Shown here: positions 8,259 through 17,408 of the stretch, one piece after another
Layout: every line of letters begins with the position of its first letter
Numbering within the stretch: the first letter of the stretch is position 1
Assembly: GCF_004118675.1 (NCBI RefSeq)
Contig: NZ_SDHZ01000001.1
Coordinates: 930,001-994,000, forward strand
Source of the DNA: Filimonas effusa
GTDB taxonomy: Bacteria; Bacteroidota; Bacteroidia; Chitinophagales; Chitinophagaceae
Reading direction: 5' to 3'
Length of the DNA stretch: 64,000 bases
Position numbers and translations under genes: made by a program
The notes under the pieces: generated by a model
Told to the model about the DNA's origin: nothing
Database searches by the model: none
Seen by the model: the letters and a program-made list of their open reading frames with translations, nothing else

Positions 8259-9854
8259 ATGGTCAATAAAATAGTAAAACAAAGCCTTACCCGTAAATGG
8301 GGCGTTGCACTGGCTTTTTGTGCATTAACACTGGCTGCACAGGCCCAGAAACCCAACTGGCTGAACATGGACCTGCAGAAAGATTCGGTTTTCGGTATCA
8401 GCACCGAAAAAGCTTACAACGAATTACTGAAAGGTAAAAAATCAACCAAAGTGCTCGTAGCGGTGATCGACAGTGGTATCGACACTGCCCACGAAGACCT
8501 GAAACAGGTGCTTTGGGTGAACATGAAAGAAAAAAAAGGAAAAGCCGGTAAAGACGACGACCGTAATAAATATACCGATGACATCAATGGCTGGAGCTTC
8601 CTTGGCTCCGCTAAAGGAAACGTTGCTTACGATAACCTCGAGCTCACCCGCCTCGTAAGAGAGGGGAGAGCCAAATTCGGTGACGCCTCCAAAATGCCTT
8701 CCGATACAACAGGATTGGCAAAATACAAAGAACTGGAAGAAGCTTTCGAACAAAAACACGCAATGGCTCAAATGCAGTATAAAAGCGTTCAAAGCTTCAC
8801 TGCCGTTGTCGACAGCGTTATCGCAGGTACCGGCAAACCAGCGCCAACCTTAACCGATCTGCAGGCTTACCAGCCTAAAAACCAGCCCGAAGCAAGGATG
8901 AAAGGCATCCTCGAACAACAACTGCAACGTTACCCCGATGTAGTAGCCTTCAAGGAAAAAGAACTGAAACCCGCTCTCGATCACTTTAAAGAAGAAGCTG
9001 AATACCAGCTCAACGTCGATTTCGATCCCCGCGCTATCGTGGGCGATGACTATAAGAATGTAAACGAAAAATACTACGGCACCGCCGACGTTACCGGCCC
9101 CGAAGCCGATCACGGTACACACGTGGCAGGTATCATAGGCGCTGTTCGTAACAATGCGATCGGCGTCGATGGGGTAGCCGATAACGTAGCCATCATGGCC
9201 GTAAGAGCAGTTCCCAATGGCGATGAAAGAGACAAGGACGTGGCCAATGCCATCCGCTATGCGGTCGACAATGGCGCTAAAGTCATCAACATGAGCTTTG
9301 GTAAACCTTACTCTCCCGAAAAGAAAGCTGTAGACGAAGCCGTGAAATACGCGATGTCTAAAGATGTATTGATGATCCACGCCGCCGGCAACGACGGCCT
9401 CAATATCGATAGCGTTGCTTCTTTCTACCCATCCCGCTATTATCTCGATGGCAAAGGCGAAGCCGCTGCCTGGATCGAAGTAGGCGCCTCTTCACCATCT
9501 GACGACGAAAACCTCGTAGCTTCTTTCTCCAACTATGGTAAAAAGAACGTAGACGTTTTTGCTCCCGGCGTAGCTATCTACTCCTCTACCCCCGGCTCTA
9601 AATACGATTATCACGATGGCACCAGCATGGCTGCTCCTGTAGTGACAGGCCTGGCTGCGCTCATCAGGAGCTATTACCCCAAACTCACTGCCATTCAGGT
9701 AAAAGACATCATCCTGAAATCAGTAGTAAAGGTAAATCACCCTGTGATGGTCGTAGCGGACAGAATGCCCCGCTCCGTATCCATGACCGACGTATGTAAT
9801 ACCGGAGGTGTAGTAAATGCCTACAACGCCCTCAAACTCGCCGCTACTTATTAG
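8259..9854 (+). CDS. S8 family (subtilisin-like) serine peptidase
   Basis: This is a secreted subtilase of 531 aa. A signal peptide covers residues 1-30 (ends LTLAAQAQ). The catalytic triad is complete: Asp71 in VAVIDSGID, His285 in DHGTHVAGI and Ser456 in GTSMAAP, with the oxyanion Asn in IHAAGNDG. The segment between Asp and His is unusually long (~214 residues, charged and helical), replacing the usual ~35 residues. This insertion is seen in many Bacteroidota subtilases. No C-terminal T9SS sorting domain is evident; the protein ends soon after the catalytic domain. It is monocistronic, with a strong terminator downstream. Confidence 0.93.
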   Translation: MVNKIVKQSLTRKWGVALAFCALTLAAQAQKPNWLNMDLQKDSVFGISTEKAYNELLKGKKSTKVLVAVIDSGIDTAHEDLKQVLWVNMKEKKGKAGKDDDRNKYTDDINGWSFLGSAKGNVAYDNLELTRLVREGRAKFGDASKMPSDTTGLAKYKELEEAFEQKHAMAQMQYKSVQSFTAVVDSVIAGTGKPAPTLTDLQAYQPKNQPEARMKGILEQQLQRYPDVVAFKEKELKPALDHFKEEAEYQLNVDFDPRAIVGDDYKNVNEKYYGTADVTGPEADHGTHVAGIIGAVRNNAIGVDGVADNVAIMAVRAVPNGDERDKDVANAIRYAVDNGAKVINMSFGKPYSPEKKAVDEAVKYAMSKDVLMIHAAGNDGLNIDSVASFYPSRYYLDGKGEAAAWIEVGASSPSDDENLVASFSNYGKKNVDVFAPGVAIYSSTPGSKYDYHDGTSMAAPVVTGLAALIRSYYPKLTAIQVKDIILKSVVKVNHPVMVVADRMPRSVSMTDVCNTGGVVNAYNALKLAATY

Positions 9855-9906
9855 AAGTGAACGGCGGGAAGAATACCCGCGAAATACGAACACATCAAAT
9901 ACAAAC

Positions 9907-9944
9907 AAAAAAGCCGGAAGATATTTTTTGTCTCCGGCTTTTTT
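9907..9944 (+). terminator. rho-independent terminator of S8 peptidase gene
   Basis: The stem AAGCCGGA (9911-9918) / TCCGGCTT (9933-9940) is followed by TTTTT. It lies ~55 nt after the peptidase stop codon. Confidence 0.85.
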
Positions 9945-10272
9945 AATGCCCCTATTCAGCTTGTGCCTAAGCCGCCACTATTACTAGCTGCTATCAAGGC
10001 CTGTCCATCTGCCGTCTCTTCCCCGCCGCCCGTCCTTCATCCTTTCATGCACCGTCCACGATCTGCGGTCTCTTCGCTACTGCCAGTTCTCCGCCCTTTA
10101 CCATACCACCCTCCATCGTCGGTTGTCATCTCCCTGCTGCCATCAGCACGCGACCCTTTGGCCTTCATCATCTGTTTGCATTCCTGACACCAGTCACATT
10201 TTCATAACCCGAAATCGTGTAAATTGCCGCTTCGTCCCAATATTCTGATTATTCAGCTTAAAAAATAGAAAG
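9945..10272. repeat. intergenic region with degenerate CTGCCGTC/CATC-rich repeats
   Basis: I see no gene here. An open frame at 9963-10187 would encode a Pro/Ser-rich peptide of 74 aa that only reflects repeated CTGTCCATCTGCCGTCTC-like words (e.g. ~10000-10020, 10058-10075, 10108-10145). Similar words recur in other intergenic regions of the window (near 11203, 24994 and 29152). The last ~70 nt should hold the promoter of the SDR gene at 10273, but no convincing -7/-33 pair is seen. Confidence 0.45.
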
Positions 10273-11061
10273 ATGTCAATTTCACTTTTTGATTTAAAAG
10301 GCAAAAGGGCTTTGATCACAGGAGCTACACATGGTCTCGGCATGTCAATGGCAATGGGCCTCGCCAATGCCGGCGCTCAAATTATTGTAAATGACGTTTC
10401 AAAAGAAAAACTCGATGCCGCCATTGAAGAATATGCTAAAAATGGCGTAAAAGCACACGGTTATCTTTTCGACGTAACCGACGAAGCTGCTGTTAAACTG
10501 CACGTAGAGAAAATTGAAAAAGAAGTAGGACCTATCGATATACTCGTGAACAATGCAGGTATCATCAAACGTATCCCTGTATTGGAAATGGAAGTAGCTG
10601 ATTGGGAACAAGTGATCAAGATCGATCTCACCGGCCCTTTCATCATGTCCAAGCACGTTGCCAAATATATGGTAGAACGCAGATCCGGTAAGATCATCAA
10701 CATCTGTTCTATGATGAGCGAACTCGGACGCGCAACCGTAAGCGCTTATGCTGCTGCCAAAGGCGGCCTTAAAATGCTTACTAAAAACCTTGCTACCGAA
10801 TGGGCGCAGTTCAATATCCAGGTGAACGGTATCGGACCCGGTTACTTCGCTACTACCCAAACAGCACCTATCCGCGTAGACGGACATCCTTTCAATGAAT
10901 TCATCATCAGCAGAACGCCTGCTGCAAGATGGGGTGATCCTGAAGATCTGCAGGGCGCCGCTATCTTCCTGGCCTCTAAAGCCTCTGATTTCGTAAGCGG
11001 CCACATCCTTTATGTCGACGGCGGTATTCTCGCTACATTAGGTAAAGCTTCCAACGAATAA
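10273..11061 (+). CDS. SDR oxidoreductase, gluconate 5-dehydrogenase-like
   Basis: This is a classical short-chain dehydrogenase of 262 aa. The cofactor motif is GATHGLGMSM near residue 18 (TGxxxGxG type) and NNAG near 94. The catalytic Ser sits in NICSMMSE, with Tyr159 and Lys163 in YAAAK. The C-terminal half (IGPGYFATTQTAPIRVDG, TPAARWGDPEDLQGAAIFLAS, DFVSGHILYVDGG) is typical of gluconate 5-dehydrogenase/2-deoxy-gluconate 3-dehydrogenase (IdnO/KduD-like) enzymes. It would interconvert 5-keto-gluconate and gluconate or a related keto-sugar acid in the cytoplasm with NAD(P)H. The gene stands alone, so the substrate cannot be fixed from context. Confidence 0.82.
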   Translation: MSISLFDLKGKRALITGATHGLGMSMAMGLANAGAQIIVNDVSKEKLDAAIEEYAKNGVKAHGYLFDVTDEAAVKLHVEKIEKEVGPIDILVNNAGIIKRIPVLEMEVADWEQVIKIDLTGPFIMSKHVAKYMVERRSGKIINICSMMSELGRATVSAYAAAKGGLKMLTKNLATEWAQFNIQVNGIGPGYFATTQTAPIRVDGHPFNEFIISRTPAARWGDPEDLQGAAIFLASKASDFVSGHILYVDGGILATLGKASNE

Positions 11062-11086
11062 ATAATAGATAACCAATTATCTGCGG

Positions 11087-11122
11087 GAGGCCGTATCATA
11101 AGTGCGATACGGCCTCGTTTTT
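11087..11122 (+). terminator. rho-independent terminator of SDR gene
   Basis: A perfect 11-bp stem, GAGGCCGTATC (11087-11097) / GATACGGCCTC (11106-11116), with an 8-nt loop and a GTTTTT tail lies 25 nt after the stop. Confidence 0.9.
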
Positions 11123-11541
11123 CTCGGGTAACTGATGGAGAAGGGTTCCCGTTTAAGCAATTCTCAGCGGCTATTTTTATTTACGAGCCACCTTCTTTTT
11201 TATGCCCCTCTGCCATCATCCCCGATTAATTCCTGCTACCAACGCTCTGCCATCTCATTTCTTCATTCCTGCCTTCCTGTGAAATTATTGGCGTACTATT
11301 GAGCGAAATAACCAGTCTGAAAAAGAAGGTAACTTACAAACCGGACAGAGTTGGATACTGCACTTCAGTTTTTGTAGCAGTTGAAGATAGCTGGTGATAA
11401 TCTTAAGTCGAGCAAATAATATAACGGAATATATTGGCAAAAGCGACATAAAGTCAGTCTATAGTCATTGTAAGAGGAGGTCGTTTCGTTTGTTTTTTAT
11501 AGTAATAGAAACGTCCTTTTACTTGTGACGATGATACTATT
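11123..11541. other. gene-free intergenic region
   Basis: No ORF with protein-like composition, RNA gene or strong hairpin was seen. The segment 11203-11275 carries CTGCCATCATC/CTGCCATCTC words like those found in other intergenic regions here. The remainder is AT-rich and unremarkable. Confidence 0.4.
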
Positions 11542-12063
11542 CTATTTAAATCGAATTTCCTTTTTAAACGGGAAAAGGTAACCTGCTTTTTCGAAGGGGT
11601 TTTCAGGAGTATCCAGGTGCATCATCACTGCCATAAGAAAGTTCAGGGACTGACGATGTTGAACTAATACCTGGTTTTTATAACGGTAGAAAACAAAGTA
11701 AAATCCGATTCCCCGGTATGCTTCATGTTCATAGACTCCAGCAAAGTGGAAGGTGTTATTTAAGTAGTAATCCGGGAACATCTTTCTTTGCTTTTCTGTA
11801 AGCGGTACTTTGAAGAAATGAATAGGTTTGGTGCCGTACTTGTAGGTAATAGAAAGAGAAGTGTCGGCACCCCAGTGAAGCAAAACCGGATGGTTTTTTT
11901 CGGGCATCTGGTAGGTTTTCTGCCATACGAAGGTGCCTTTGGAGCTATCTCCTGTAGTGGTAGCACCATAATTGCAGGAAAGTTCTGCTGGGTAGTCCGA
12001 TGATTTTTGTGTCTTGCATGCAAAGAAGCTTATCCCCAAAATCACTGTTAGTATAATACGCAT
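11542..12063 (-). CDS. hypothetical lipoprotein
   Basis: The 173-aa protein has a lipoprotein signal peptide (MRIILTVILGISFFAC, lipid Cys at residue 16). No family is recognised. The mature part looks like a beta-rich domain (TFVWQKTYQMPEKNHPVLLHWG, FHFAGVYEHEAYRGIGFYFVFYRYKNQVLVQHRQ) with many aromatics. It stands alone, flanked by long non-coding regions on both sides (~480 and ~400 nt). It is probably anchored in the periplasm or outer membrane. The region upstream (12064-12400) shows no further gene. Confidence 0.65.
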   Translation of the reverse strand: MRIILTVILGISFFACKTQKSSDYPAELSCNYGATTTGDSSKGTFVWQKTYQMPEKNHPVLLHWGADTSLSITYKYGTKPIHFFKVPLTEKQRKMFPDYYLNNTFHFAGVYEHEAYRGIGFYFVFYRYKNQVLVQHRQSLNFLMAVMMHLDTPENPFEKAGYLFPFKKEIRFK

Positions 12064-12401
12064 TGTTAATGTTAGTTTTTGTGTTTATCTGTTGCATTTT
12101 GGGATAAAGTGGCTGTCAAGGTGGTTGTACGAAGCTCATACTTATCAGTTTAGGTTAATAAATGGACAACCGTTGCGGGTAGCAAACTGGCTTTCCCAAT
12201 AATAAAGGCGACAGATAAATGTTCCAGGACTATCCGACAGAGAAAAAACTTTTAGATTGATGAATTTTGGGTTGTAAATCAATCCGGCCTCGGTTTGGAG
12301 ACTTATTGGTGGGAGAGGCTTCTCAAGGCATAACTAATATCATATACCAGATGCGATAATAGGTTCTATTCTACCATCTATGACCTATTTATTATCTCCT
12401 A

Positions 12402-12439
12402 AAACAAGAAAGGCTGCATCTTACGATACAGCCTTTCTT
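12402..12439 (-). terminator. terminator of RRM protein gene
   Basis: An 11-bp stem, AAGAAAGGCTG (12406-12416) / CAGCCTTTCTT (12429-12439), with a T-run on the minus strand lies just beyond the stop of the RRM gene. Confidence 0.85.
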
Positions 12440-12459
12440 TTACAGCGGACGATATATTA

Positions 12460-12768
12460 TTACCACCTGTTGTTGTTTCTGTTGTAGCCACCGCCACCAC
12501 CATTGAAACTGCGGGCAGGCCTGTCTTCTCTAGGCTTTGCCTCAGTAACTTTGATAGTGCGACCTTCTACAGTAGCTTGATCCAGCTCAGCAATTGCTTT
12601 TCTGGCAGCTTCGTCATCAGACATTTCAACGAAACCGAAACCGCGTGAACGGCCAGTTTCCCTGTCGTTGATGATTTTTGCAGAAGTTACGTCTCCGTAA
12701 GGAGTAAAAAATTCCCTTAAATCTTCATCTTGTACGTTGAAGCTTAAGTTTGAAACGAAAATGTTCAT
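12460..12768 (-). CDS. RRM-domain RNA-binding protein
   Basis: This is a single RNA-recognition-motif protein of 102 aa. RNP2 (IFVSNLSF, residues 3-10) and RNP1 (RGFGFVEM, 42-49) are both intact with their aromatic RNA-contacting residues. The C-terminal tail is Gly/Arg/Asn-rich (FNGGGGGYNRNNNRW). The same layout is found in bacterial glycine-rich RNA-binding proteins of Bacteroidota and cyanobacteria, often linked to cold or stress response. It has its own terminator and an unusually long AT-rich leader (~130 nt from a TATCTTTG box), which suggests post-transcriptional control. Confidence 0.93.
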   Translation of the reverse strand: MNIFVSNLSFNVQDEDLREFFTPYGDVTSAKIINDRETGRSRGFGFVEMSDDEAARKAIAELDQATVEGRTIKVTEAKPREDRPARSFNGGGGGYNRNNNRW

Positions 12769-12899
12769 ACTTGATGTTTAATAAAAAAAAATGTTACGAT
12801 CTGAGACGGCATCAAGTAAGGGCCTAACTAAAGTTAAAGTGTAGAACTGCTAAACTGAAGTAACGAAACTACTAAAAATGCGAAACTCAAATAACTCGA

Positions 12900-12907
12900 C
12901 AAAGATA
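12900..12907 (-). promoter_or_regulatory. candidate -7 box for RRM gene
   Basis: The minus strand reads TATCTTTG, a perfect match to the Bacteroidota -7 consensus TAnnTTTG. TTG triplets lie 16 and 22 nt upstream of it. It would give a leader of ~125 nt in front of the ATG at 12768. The rest of the 12769-13040 gap contains no gene. Confidence 0.5.
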
Positions 12908-13040
12908 ACAATAAATGCCTCACCAAATGCAATACGATTAAAATACTTTGTTAAGTGATTGTAAACAATAAATACTCCGTTTACCTCCGCAAATGCACCA
13001 TTTTACAAATAGCAAAATTCAGGTATAAAATAACCCGGGA

Positions 13041-13075
13041 ACAACAAAAGAGGGCCGGCCAAAAATGGCCAGCCC
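13041..13075 (-). terminator. terminator of metal-efflux operon
   Basis: On the minus strand the stem GGGCTGGCC / GGCCGGCCC (one G-T pair) with a 6-nt loop is followed by TCTTTTGTT. It lies just after the CzcA-like gene. Confidence 0.8.
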
Positions 13076-13110
13076 CACAGAAAACTACTAAACCTATAAA
13101 CACTAAGCTT

Positions 13111-16100
13111 TTATGACTGTATCAGCCCGTTATTGGCCGATAAATTCCGGTTTCTCCGGTGATGTATGAACTTATGTACCAATGCATACAAAATAGGCAG
13201 TATCAGCAATGTAAGAACGGTTGAAGTAACCAAACCGCCTATCACCACTATCGCCAGCGGTTTCTGGGTTTCACTGCCTATACCATGACTGGTAGCCGCC
13301 GGTAATAACCCGATCGCTGCCATTAAGGCAGTCATTACAACAGGCCTTACCCGGCTTATGACCCCCTCACGGATGGCTTCATCCAGGTGCATCTTCTGCT
13401 CCAGGTTCTTACGGAATACGCTTATCAGGATCACCCCGTTTTGTATACATACCCCAAATAAGGCAATAAACCCGATGCCGGCGCTGATACTGAAATTCAT
13501 CCCTGTAATATGAAGCGCCAGTATACCACCGATCAGCGCAAAAGGCACGTTCAGGATGGTTAACACCGAATCCTTCACATTGCCGAAGGTGATGAACAGT
13601 ATCAGGAAAATAGCCAGCAAACAAATAGGCACCACGGTAGCCAGTGTTCCGGTAGCTCTTTGCTGGTTCTCGAATACACCATTCCAGGTCATCGTATAGC
13701 CCGAAGGAAGCTGTACCGCCGCTTTTACCTTGGCCTGTGCCTCCGCAATGGTGCTGCCCAGGTCGCGGCCACGCACCGAAAACTTCACAGGTATATAACG
13801 GGTGTTGTTATCCCGGTACACAAACGCAGGCCCGGTAAGCGTTTTAATAGAAGCGATTTCGCTTAAGGGGATCTTGGCGTCATTCTGCGTAGGTATCATC
13901 AGCCGCTGTATTTTCTCCTGCGTATCACGAAACTCTTTCTGGTAACGGATCCGGATGTCAAACTTGCGCTCTCCTTCAAATAACTGCGTCGCTGCTTTAC
14001 CGCCTAACGCCATCTCTATCACACTTTGCGCCTCAGCAGTGTTCACGCCATATAAGGCCATCTTCTGCTGATCCAGCTCTATCCTGAACTCCGGCTGACC
14101 CAGGTTCCGCAACACTCCCAGATCTTCCACGCCCTGCACACCCGCAAGCACACCCTGTACTTTGGTAGCCAGACTGTCCATCACTTTAAAATCACGACCG
14201 AAGATCTTTACCGCCAGCGACGCGGGAATACCTGCTACCGCTTCATCCACGTTATCACGGATAGGTTGCGAATAGTTGAGCAGCAACCCCGGTATCTTGC
14301 TTAACTGCTGGTTCATACTGTCTATCAGCATTTCCGTATGTACGCCTTTCCGCCACTCGTCTTTTGGTTTCAGATCAACGCCTATCTCTACGTTAAAGAA
14401 TCCTTTCGGATCTGTTCCGTCATTGGTACGCCCTATCTGCGCCAGTGTATGCCTTACCTCGGGATACTGGCGTATGATGGCGCTCATCTTATCGGCGATC
14501 TCTTTCGACTGGCTTAACGAACTGCTCATGGGCATCTGCGCCTTTACCCATAAAGCCCCTTCATCAAGATCCGGTAAGAATTCCGATCCCAGGAATCGCG
14601 CAGAAAAGAAGGTTACGGCCATAAAACCTATCGCCACCAGTAAGCTTGATTTCGGATACTTATAAGTGCGGTTGAATAAGGCGCCCACTCCATTTTCAAA
14701 GAACCGGACCACCACATTGTGTTTCTCCCTTACGTTCTTCCGCAATAAAATGCTCGACAAAGCCGGAACCAGTGTTAGCGTGAATATCAGCGCGCCCAGC
14801 AACGCAAAGCTCAGCGTATAGGCCAGCGGAGAGAACATCTTACCTTCCACCTTCTGGAACGCAAAAATGGGGATCAGACAGGTAATGATGATGAGTTTGG
14901 AAAAGAAGATGGCCTTACCCATTTCCGTACCCACCTGCTTGAATAAACCCAGCTTGGCCAGCTTATTGAACTTCGCCATTCCTACTTCCCTGGCACGGTG
15001 ATCCAGCGCTACAAACAACCCTTCCACCATCACCACCGCACCATCTATGATAATACCAAAGTCTACAGCGCCCATCGACAGCAGGTTGGCCGACATGCCC
15101 TTTATCCGCATACACATGAATGCAAACAATAGCGACAGCGGTATAATGATACTTACGGTTACCGTAGTACGCCAGTCGGCCATAAAGATCAGCACAATAC
15201 AGGTCACCAGTATAATACCTTCTATCAGGTTATGTATCACCGTATGCGTGGCAAAATCCATCAATGTGGTACGGTCGTAGAACGGAACGATCTTTACGTC
15301 CTTGGGCAGGTAGTCATTGTTCAGGTAATCAACCTGCTCATGAATTCGGTCCAGCACTTCCGCGGCATTTTCTCCTTTTGTCATTACCACGATACCTTCT
15401 ATCACATCTGCCGTGGTATCGAGCGATGCCTGCCCCAGCCTTGGCTTACCCGCTTCTTTTACTTCTGCCAGGTTACGCACCAGTATTGGTACGCCATTTA
15501 CCTTCTTGATAATGATATTCTCTATTTCATTGATGTTGTTCAGCAGCCCTATGCCCCTTACCACATAAGCCTGGCCGTTGCGCTCTATCACATCACCACC
15601 TACGTTTACGTTGCTTTCCGCAACAGCCTTGTACACATCCAGCGAAGTAAGTCCGTACTTGGTAAGATAATCAGGGTTTACGCTTACCTCGAAGCTGCGT
15701 TCTTCTCCACCAAAACAGTTTACATCCGCAACACCCGGTATGGCTTTAAATTTCCTGTCCAATACCCAGTCCTGTATGGTGTACAGTTCCCTTATATTTT
15801 TGGTCTTGCTTCGTAATGTATAACGGTATACCTCACCGGTAGGCCCGTAAGGCGGCTGCACTTCAGGCTTTATATCATCCGGCAGGTCAACATTCATGAT
15901 ACGGCTCATGACCTGCTGACGCGCAAATGCGTCATCTATATTATCATCGAAAATGAGCCGCACATACGATAAGCCAAAGGAAGAGGTGGTTCGCAGGTTT
16001 ATCTTCTTTTGAACCGAGTTCAGCGCTGTTTCAAGCGGTATGGTTACAAACTTCTCCACCTCCTCGGCGCTGCGGCCGGGCCACTGCGTAATAATGATGA

Positions 16101-16248
16101 TCTGTGTGTTGGTAACATCGGGGAAGGTTTCAATCGGCGTATGCCGGTAACTGATAAAGCCGATCACTGCCAGCACCGCCGTAAGAAAAAACACCAGGTA
16201 GCGGTGGCGTAGTGAAAAATGTATGATATTCTTAATAAGCTTGTTCAT
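13111..16248 (-). CDS. CzcA/CusA-type heavy-metal efflux RND transporter
   Basis: This 1045-aa inner-membrane RND pump is the expected full length with 12 TM helices and two large periplasmic loops. The TM4 signature DFGIIIDGAVVMVE starts near residue 396. It matches the HME-1/2/3 type (DFGxxxDGAxxxxE) of pumps for divalent Zn/Co/Ni/Cd rather than the CusA Cu/Ag type. A normal RND N-terminus (FFLTAVLAVIGFISYRHTPIETFPDV) is present. It is the last gene of a three-gene operon, after its membrane-fusion protein (13 nt upstream) and TolC-like channel. It uses the proton gradient to export metal from the periplasm. Confidence 0.95.
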   Translation of the reverse strand: MNKLIKNIIHFSLRHRYLVFFLTAVLAVIGFISYRHTPIETFPDVTNTQIIIITQWPGRSAEEVEKFVTIPLETALNSVQKKINLRTTSSFGLSYVRLIFDDNIDDAFARQQVMSRIMNVDLPDDIKPEVQPPYGPTGEVYRYTLRSKTKNIRELYTIQDWVLDRKFKAIPGVADVNCFGGEERSFEVSVNPDYLTKYGLTSLDVYKAVAESNVNVGGDVIERNGQAYVVRGIGLLNNINEIENIIIKKVNGVPILVRNLAEVKEAGKPRLGQASLDTTADVIEGIVVMTKGENAAEVLDRIHEQVDYLNNDYLPKDVKIVPFYDRTTLMDFATHTVIHNLIEGIILVTCIVLIFMADWRTTVTVSIIIPLSLLFAFMCMRIKGMSANLLSMGAVDFGIIIDGAVVMVEGLFVALDHRAREVGMAKFNKLAKLGLFKQVGTEMGKAIFFSKLIIITCLIPIFAFQKVEGKMFSPLAYTLSFALLGALIFTLTLVPALSSILLRKNVREKHNVVVRFFENGVGALFNRTYKYPKSSLLVAIGFMAVTFFSARFLGSEFLPDLDEGALWVKAQMPMSSSLSQSKEIADKMSAIIRQYPEVRHTLAQIGRTNDGTDPKGFFNVEIGVDLKPKDEWRKGVHTEMLIDSMNQQLSKIPGLLLNYSQPIRDNVDEAVAGIPASLAVKIFGRDFKVMDSLATKVQGVLAGVQGVEDLGVLRNLGQPEFRIELDQQKMALYGVNTAEAQSVIEMALGGKAATQLFEGERKFDIRIRYQKEFRDTQEKIQRLMIPTQNDAKIPLSEIASIKTLTGPAFVYRDNNTRYIPVKFSVRGRDLGSTIAEAQAKVKAAVQLPSGYTMTWNGVFENQQRATGTLATVVPICLLAIFLILFITFGNVKDSVLTILNVPFALIGGILALHITGMNFSISAGIGFIALFGVCIQNGVILISVFRKNLEQKMHLDEAIREGVISRVRPVVMTALMAAIGLLPAATSHGIGSETQKPLAIVVIGGLVTSTVLTLLILPILYALVHKFIHHRRNRNLSANNGLIQS

Positions 16249-16261
16249 GAGTAGGGGAGTT

Positions 16262-17377
16262 TTAATCGTTCAGTAATTGCTGGAATAACAGCAGCTGGTT
16301 CTTTACTACCAGCAACTGCCCGGGATTAACTCCTTCATACAGATAAGTGATGTCGCCCAGCGTTTTCATGATCTTTACCTCCGCTATGCTCATATGGCTG
16401 TTGTCTTTGTAAACGATCACAAAGTCTTTTCCATCTTCAGAGATCAATGCCCTGGTGGGTATGCATATGGCTGTTTGCTGCTGCACATCCGATACCTGCA
16501 CCTTGGCAAACATCTCGGGCTTCAACAGCAGCCCGCTGTTGTCTAAGCTCACACGCACACGCATGGCCTTATTCGTAGGGTCCAGCACTTCGCTTATCTG
16601 GTCTACTTTTCCGTTAAATACTTTTCCCGGGTACGCCAGTGTGCTCACCTGTACACTCGATCCCGTTTTAATACGGGGAATATCGGTTTCAAATACATTG
16701 GCCCATACCCATACATTTTTGAGATCGGAGATAGTGAACAGGTTGTCGCCCATATCGGGACGTATGAAACTGCCGGCATTGATCTTCTTTTCTACAATAT
16801 AACCATCGATAGGAGAGGTAACGGTATAAACCCCGCCTGGCTTGCTTCCGGCGCCATTGATCGATAACAGTGACTGTATCTTTTCCTTTGCTGCCTGTGC
16901 TTTCAACAGGTTTTGTTTTGCTTCGGCATAATCCTTCTCACTGGCAATACCACTTTTGTACAGGCTGCCCGTATTGTCTAATTGCCTTTGCGCAATAGCA
17001 ACATCGGCTTCAGCGCCCGACAGGTCGGAGTAGTTGCCGGCAACATCGGCGCTGCGTATAACCGCCAGCGTTTGGCCTTTGCTTACCTTATCACCTACGG
17101 TTACCCTGCTTTCCGTTACCTGGCCGCTGCTCCTCGGAAATAACTTGATGACATTGTTTTCATTAAAGCTGATCTCCCCGCTAAGTGTAAGCTGGTTGTC
17201 GATTGCCGCCGTTCGCACCGTATCAAGCGCAATCATCTTGGCCATGGTATCACTTAATACAAACCCGCTGTTTTTTACTTCAGGCTCCGGTTTACCCTTA
17301 CAGCCGGTTGCCATGAACGCCAGCGCAGTGATTACAACAGGAAAGGTGGTATATATCTTTTTGTATGATTGTTTCAT
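16262..17377 (-). CDS. RND efflux periplasmic adaptor (CzcB-like)
   Basis: This is a 371-aa membrane-fusion protein with a lipoprotein signal peptide (MATGCKGKPEPE, Cys at ~26). It has the typical lipoyl/barrel-sandwich halves (SGQVTESRVTVGDKVSKGQTLAVI and YTVTSPIDGYIVEKKINAGSFI). A helical hairpin lies between them (AEADVAIAQRQLDNTGSLYKSGIASEKDYAEAK), followed by a beta-barrel and a membrane-proximal domain. It links the RND pump to the outer-membrane channel. It is encoded between the pump gene (13-nt gap) and the TolC-like gene (31-nt gap). Confidence 0.93.
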   Translation of the reverse strand: MKQSYKKIYTTFPVVITALAFMATGCKGKPEPEVKNSGFVLSDTMAKMIALDTVRTAAIDNQLTLSGEISFNENNVIKLFPRSSGQVTESRVTVGDKVSKGQTLAVIRSADVAGNYSDLSGAEADVAIAQRQLDNTGSLYKSGIASEKDYAEAKQNLLKAQAAKEKIQSLLSINGAGSKPGGVYTVTSPIDGYIVEKKINAGSFIRPDMGDNLFTISDLKNVWVWANVFETDIPRIKTGSSVQVSTLAYPGKVFNGKVDQISEVLDPTNKAMRVRVSLDNSGLLLKPEMFAKVQVSDVQQQTAICIPTRALISEDGKDFVIVYKDNSHMSIAEVKIMKTLGDITYLYEGVNPGQLLVVKNQLLLFQQLLND

Positions 17378-17408
17378 TGTGTTTTGTTTTGACTTTTTTC
17401 TGAATGTT

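Noticed and set aside
9963-10187. 74-aa Pro/Ser-rich ORF
   Set aside because: It consists of repeated CTGCCGTC-like words, has no ribosome-binding site and no protein-like pattern; it is treated as intergenic repeat DNA.
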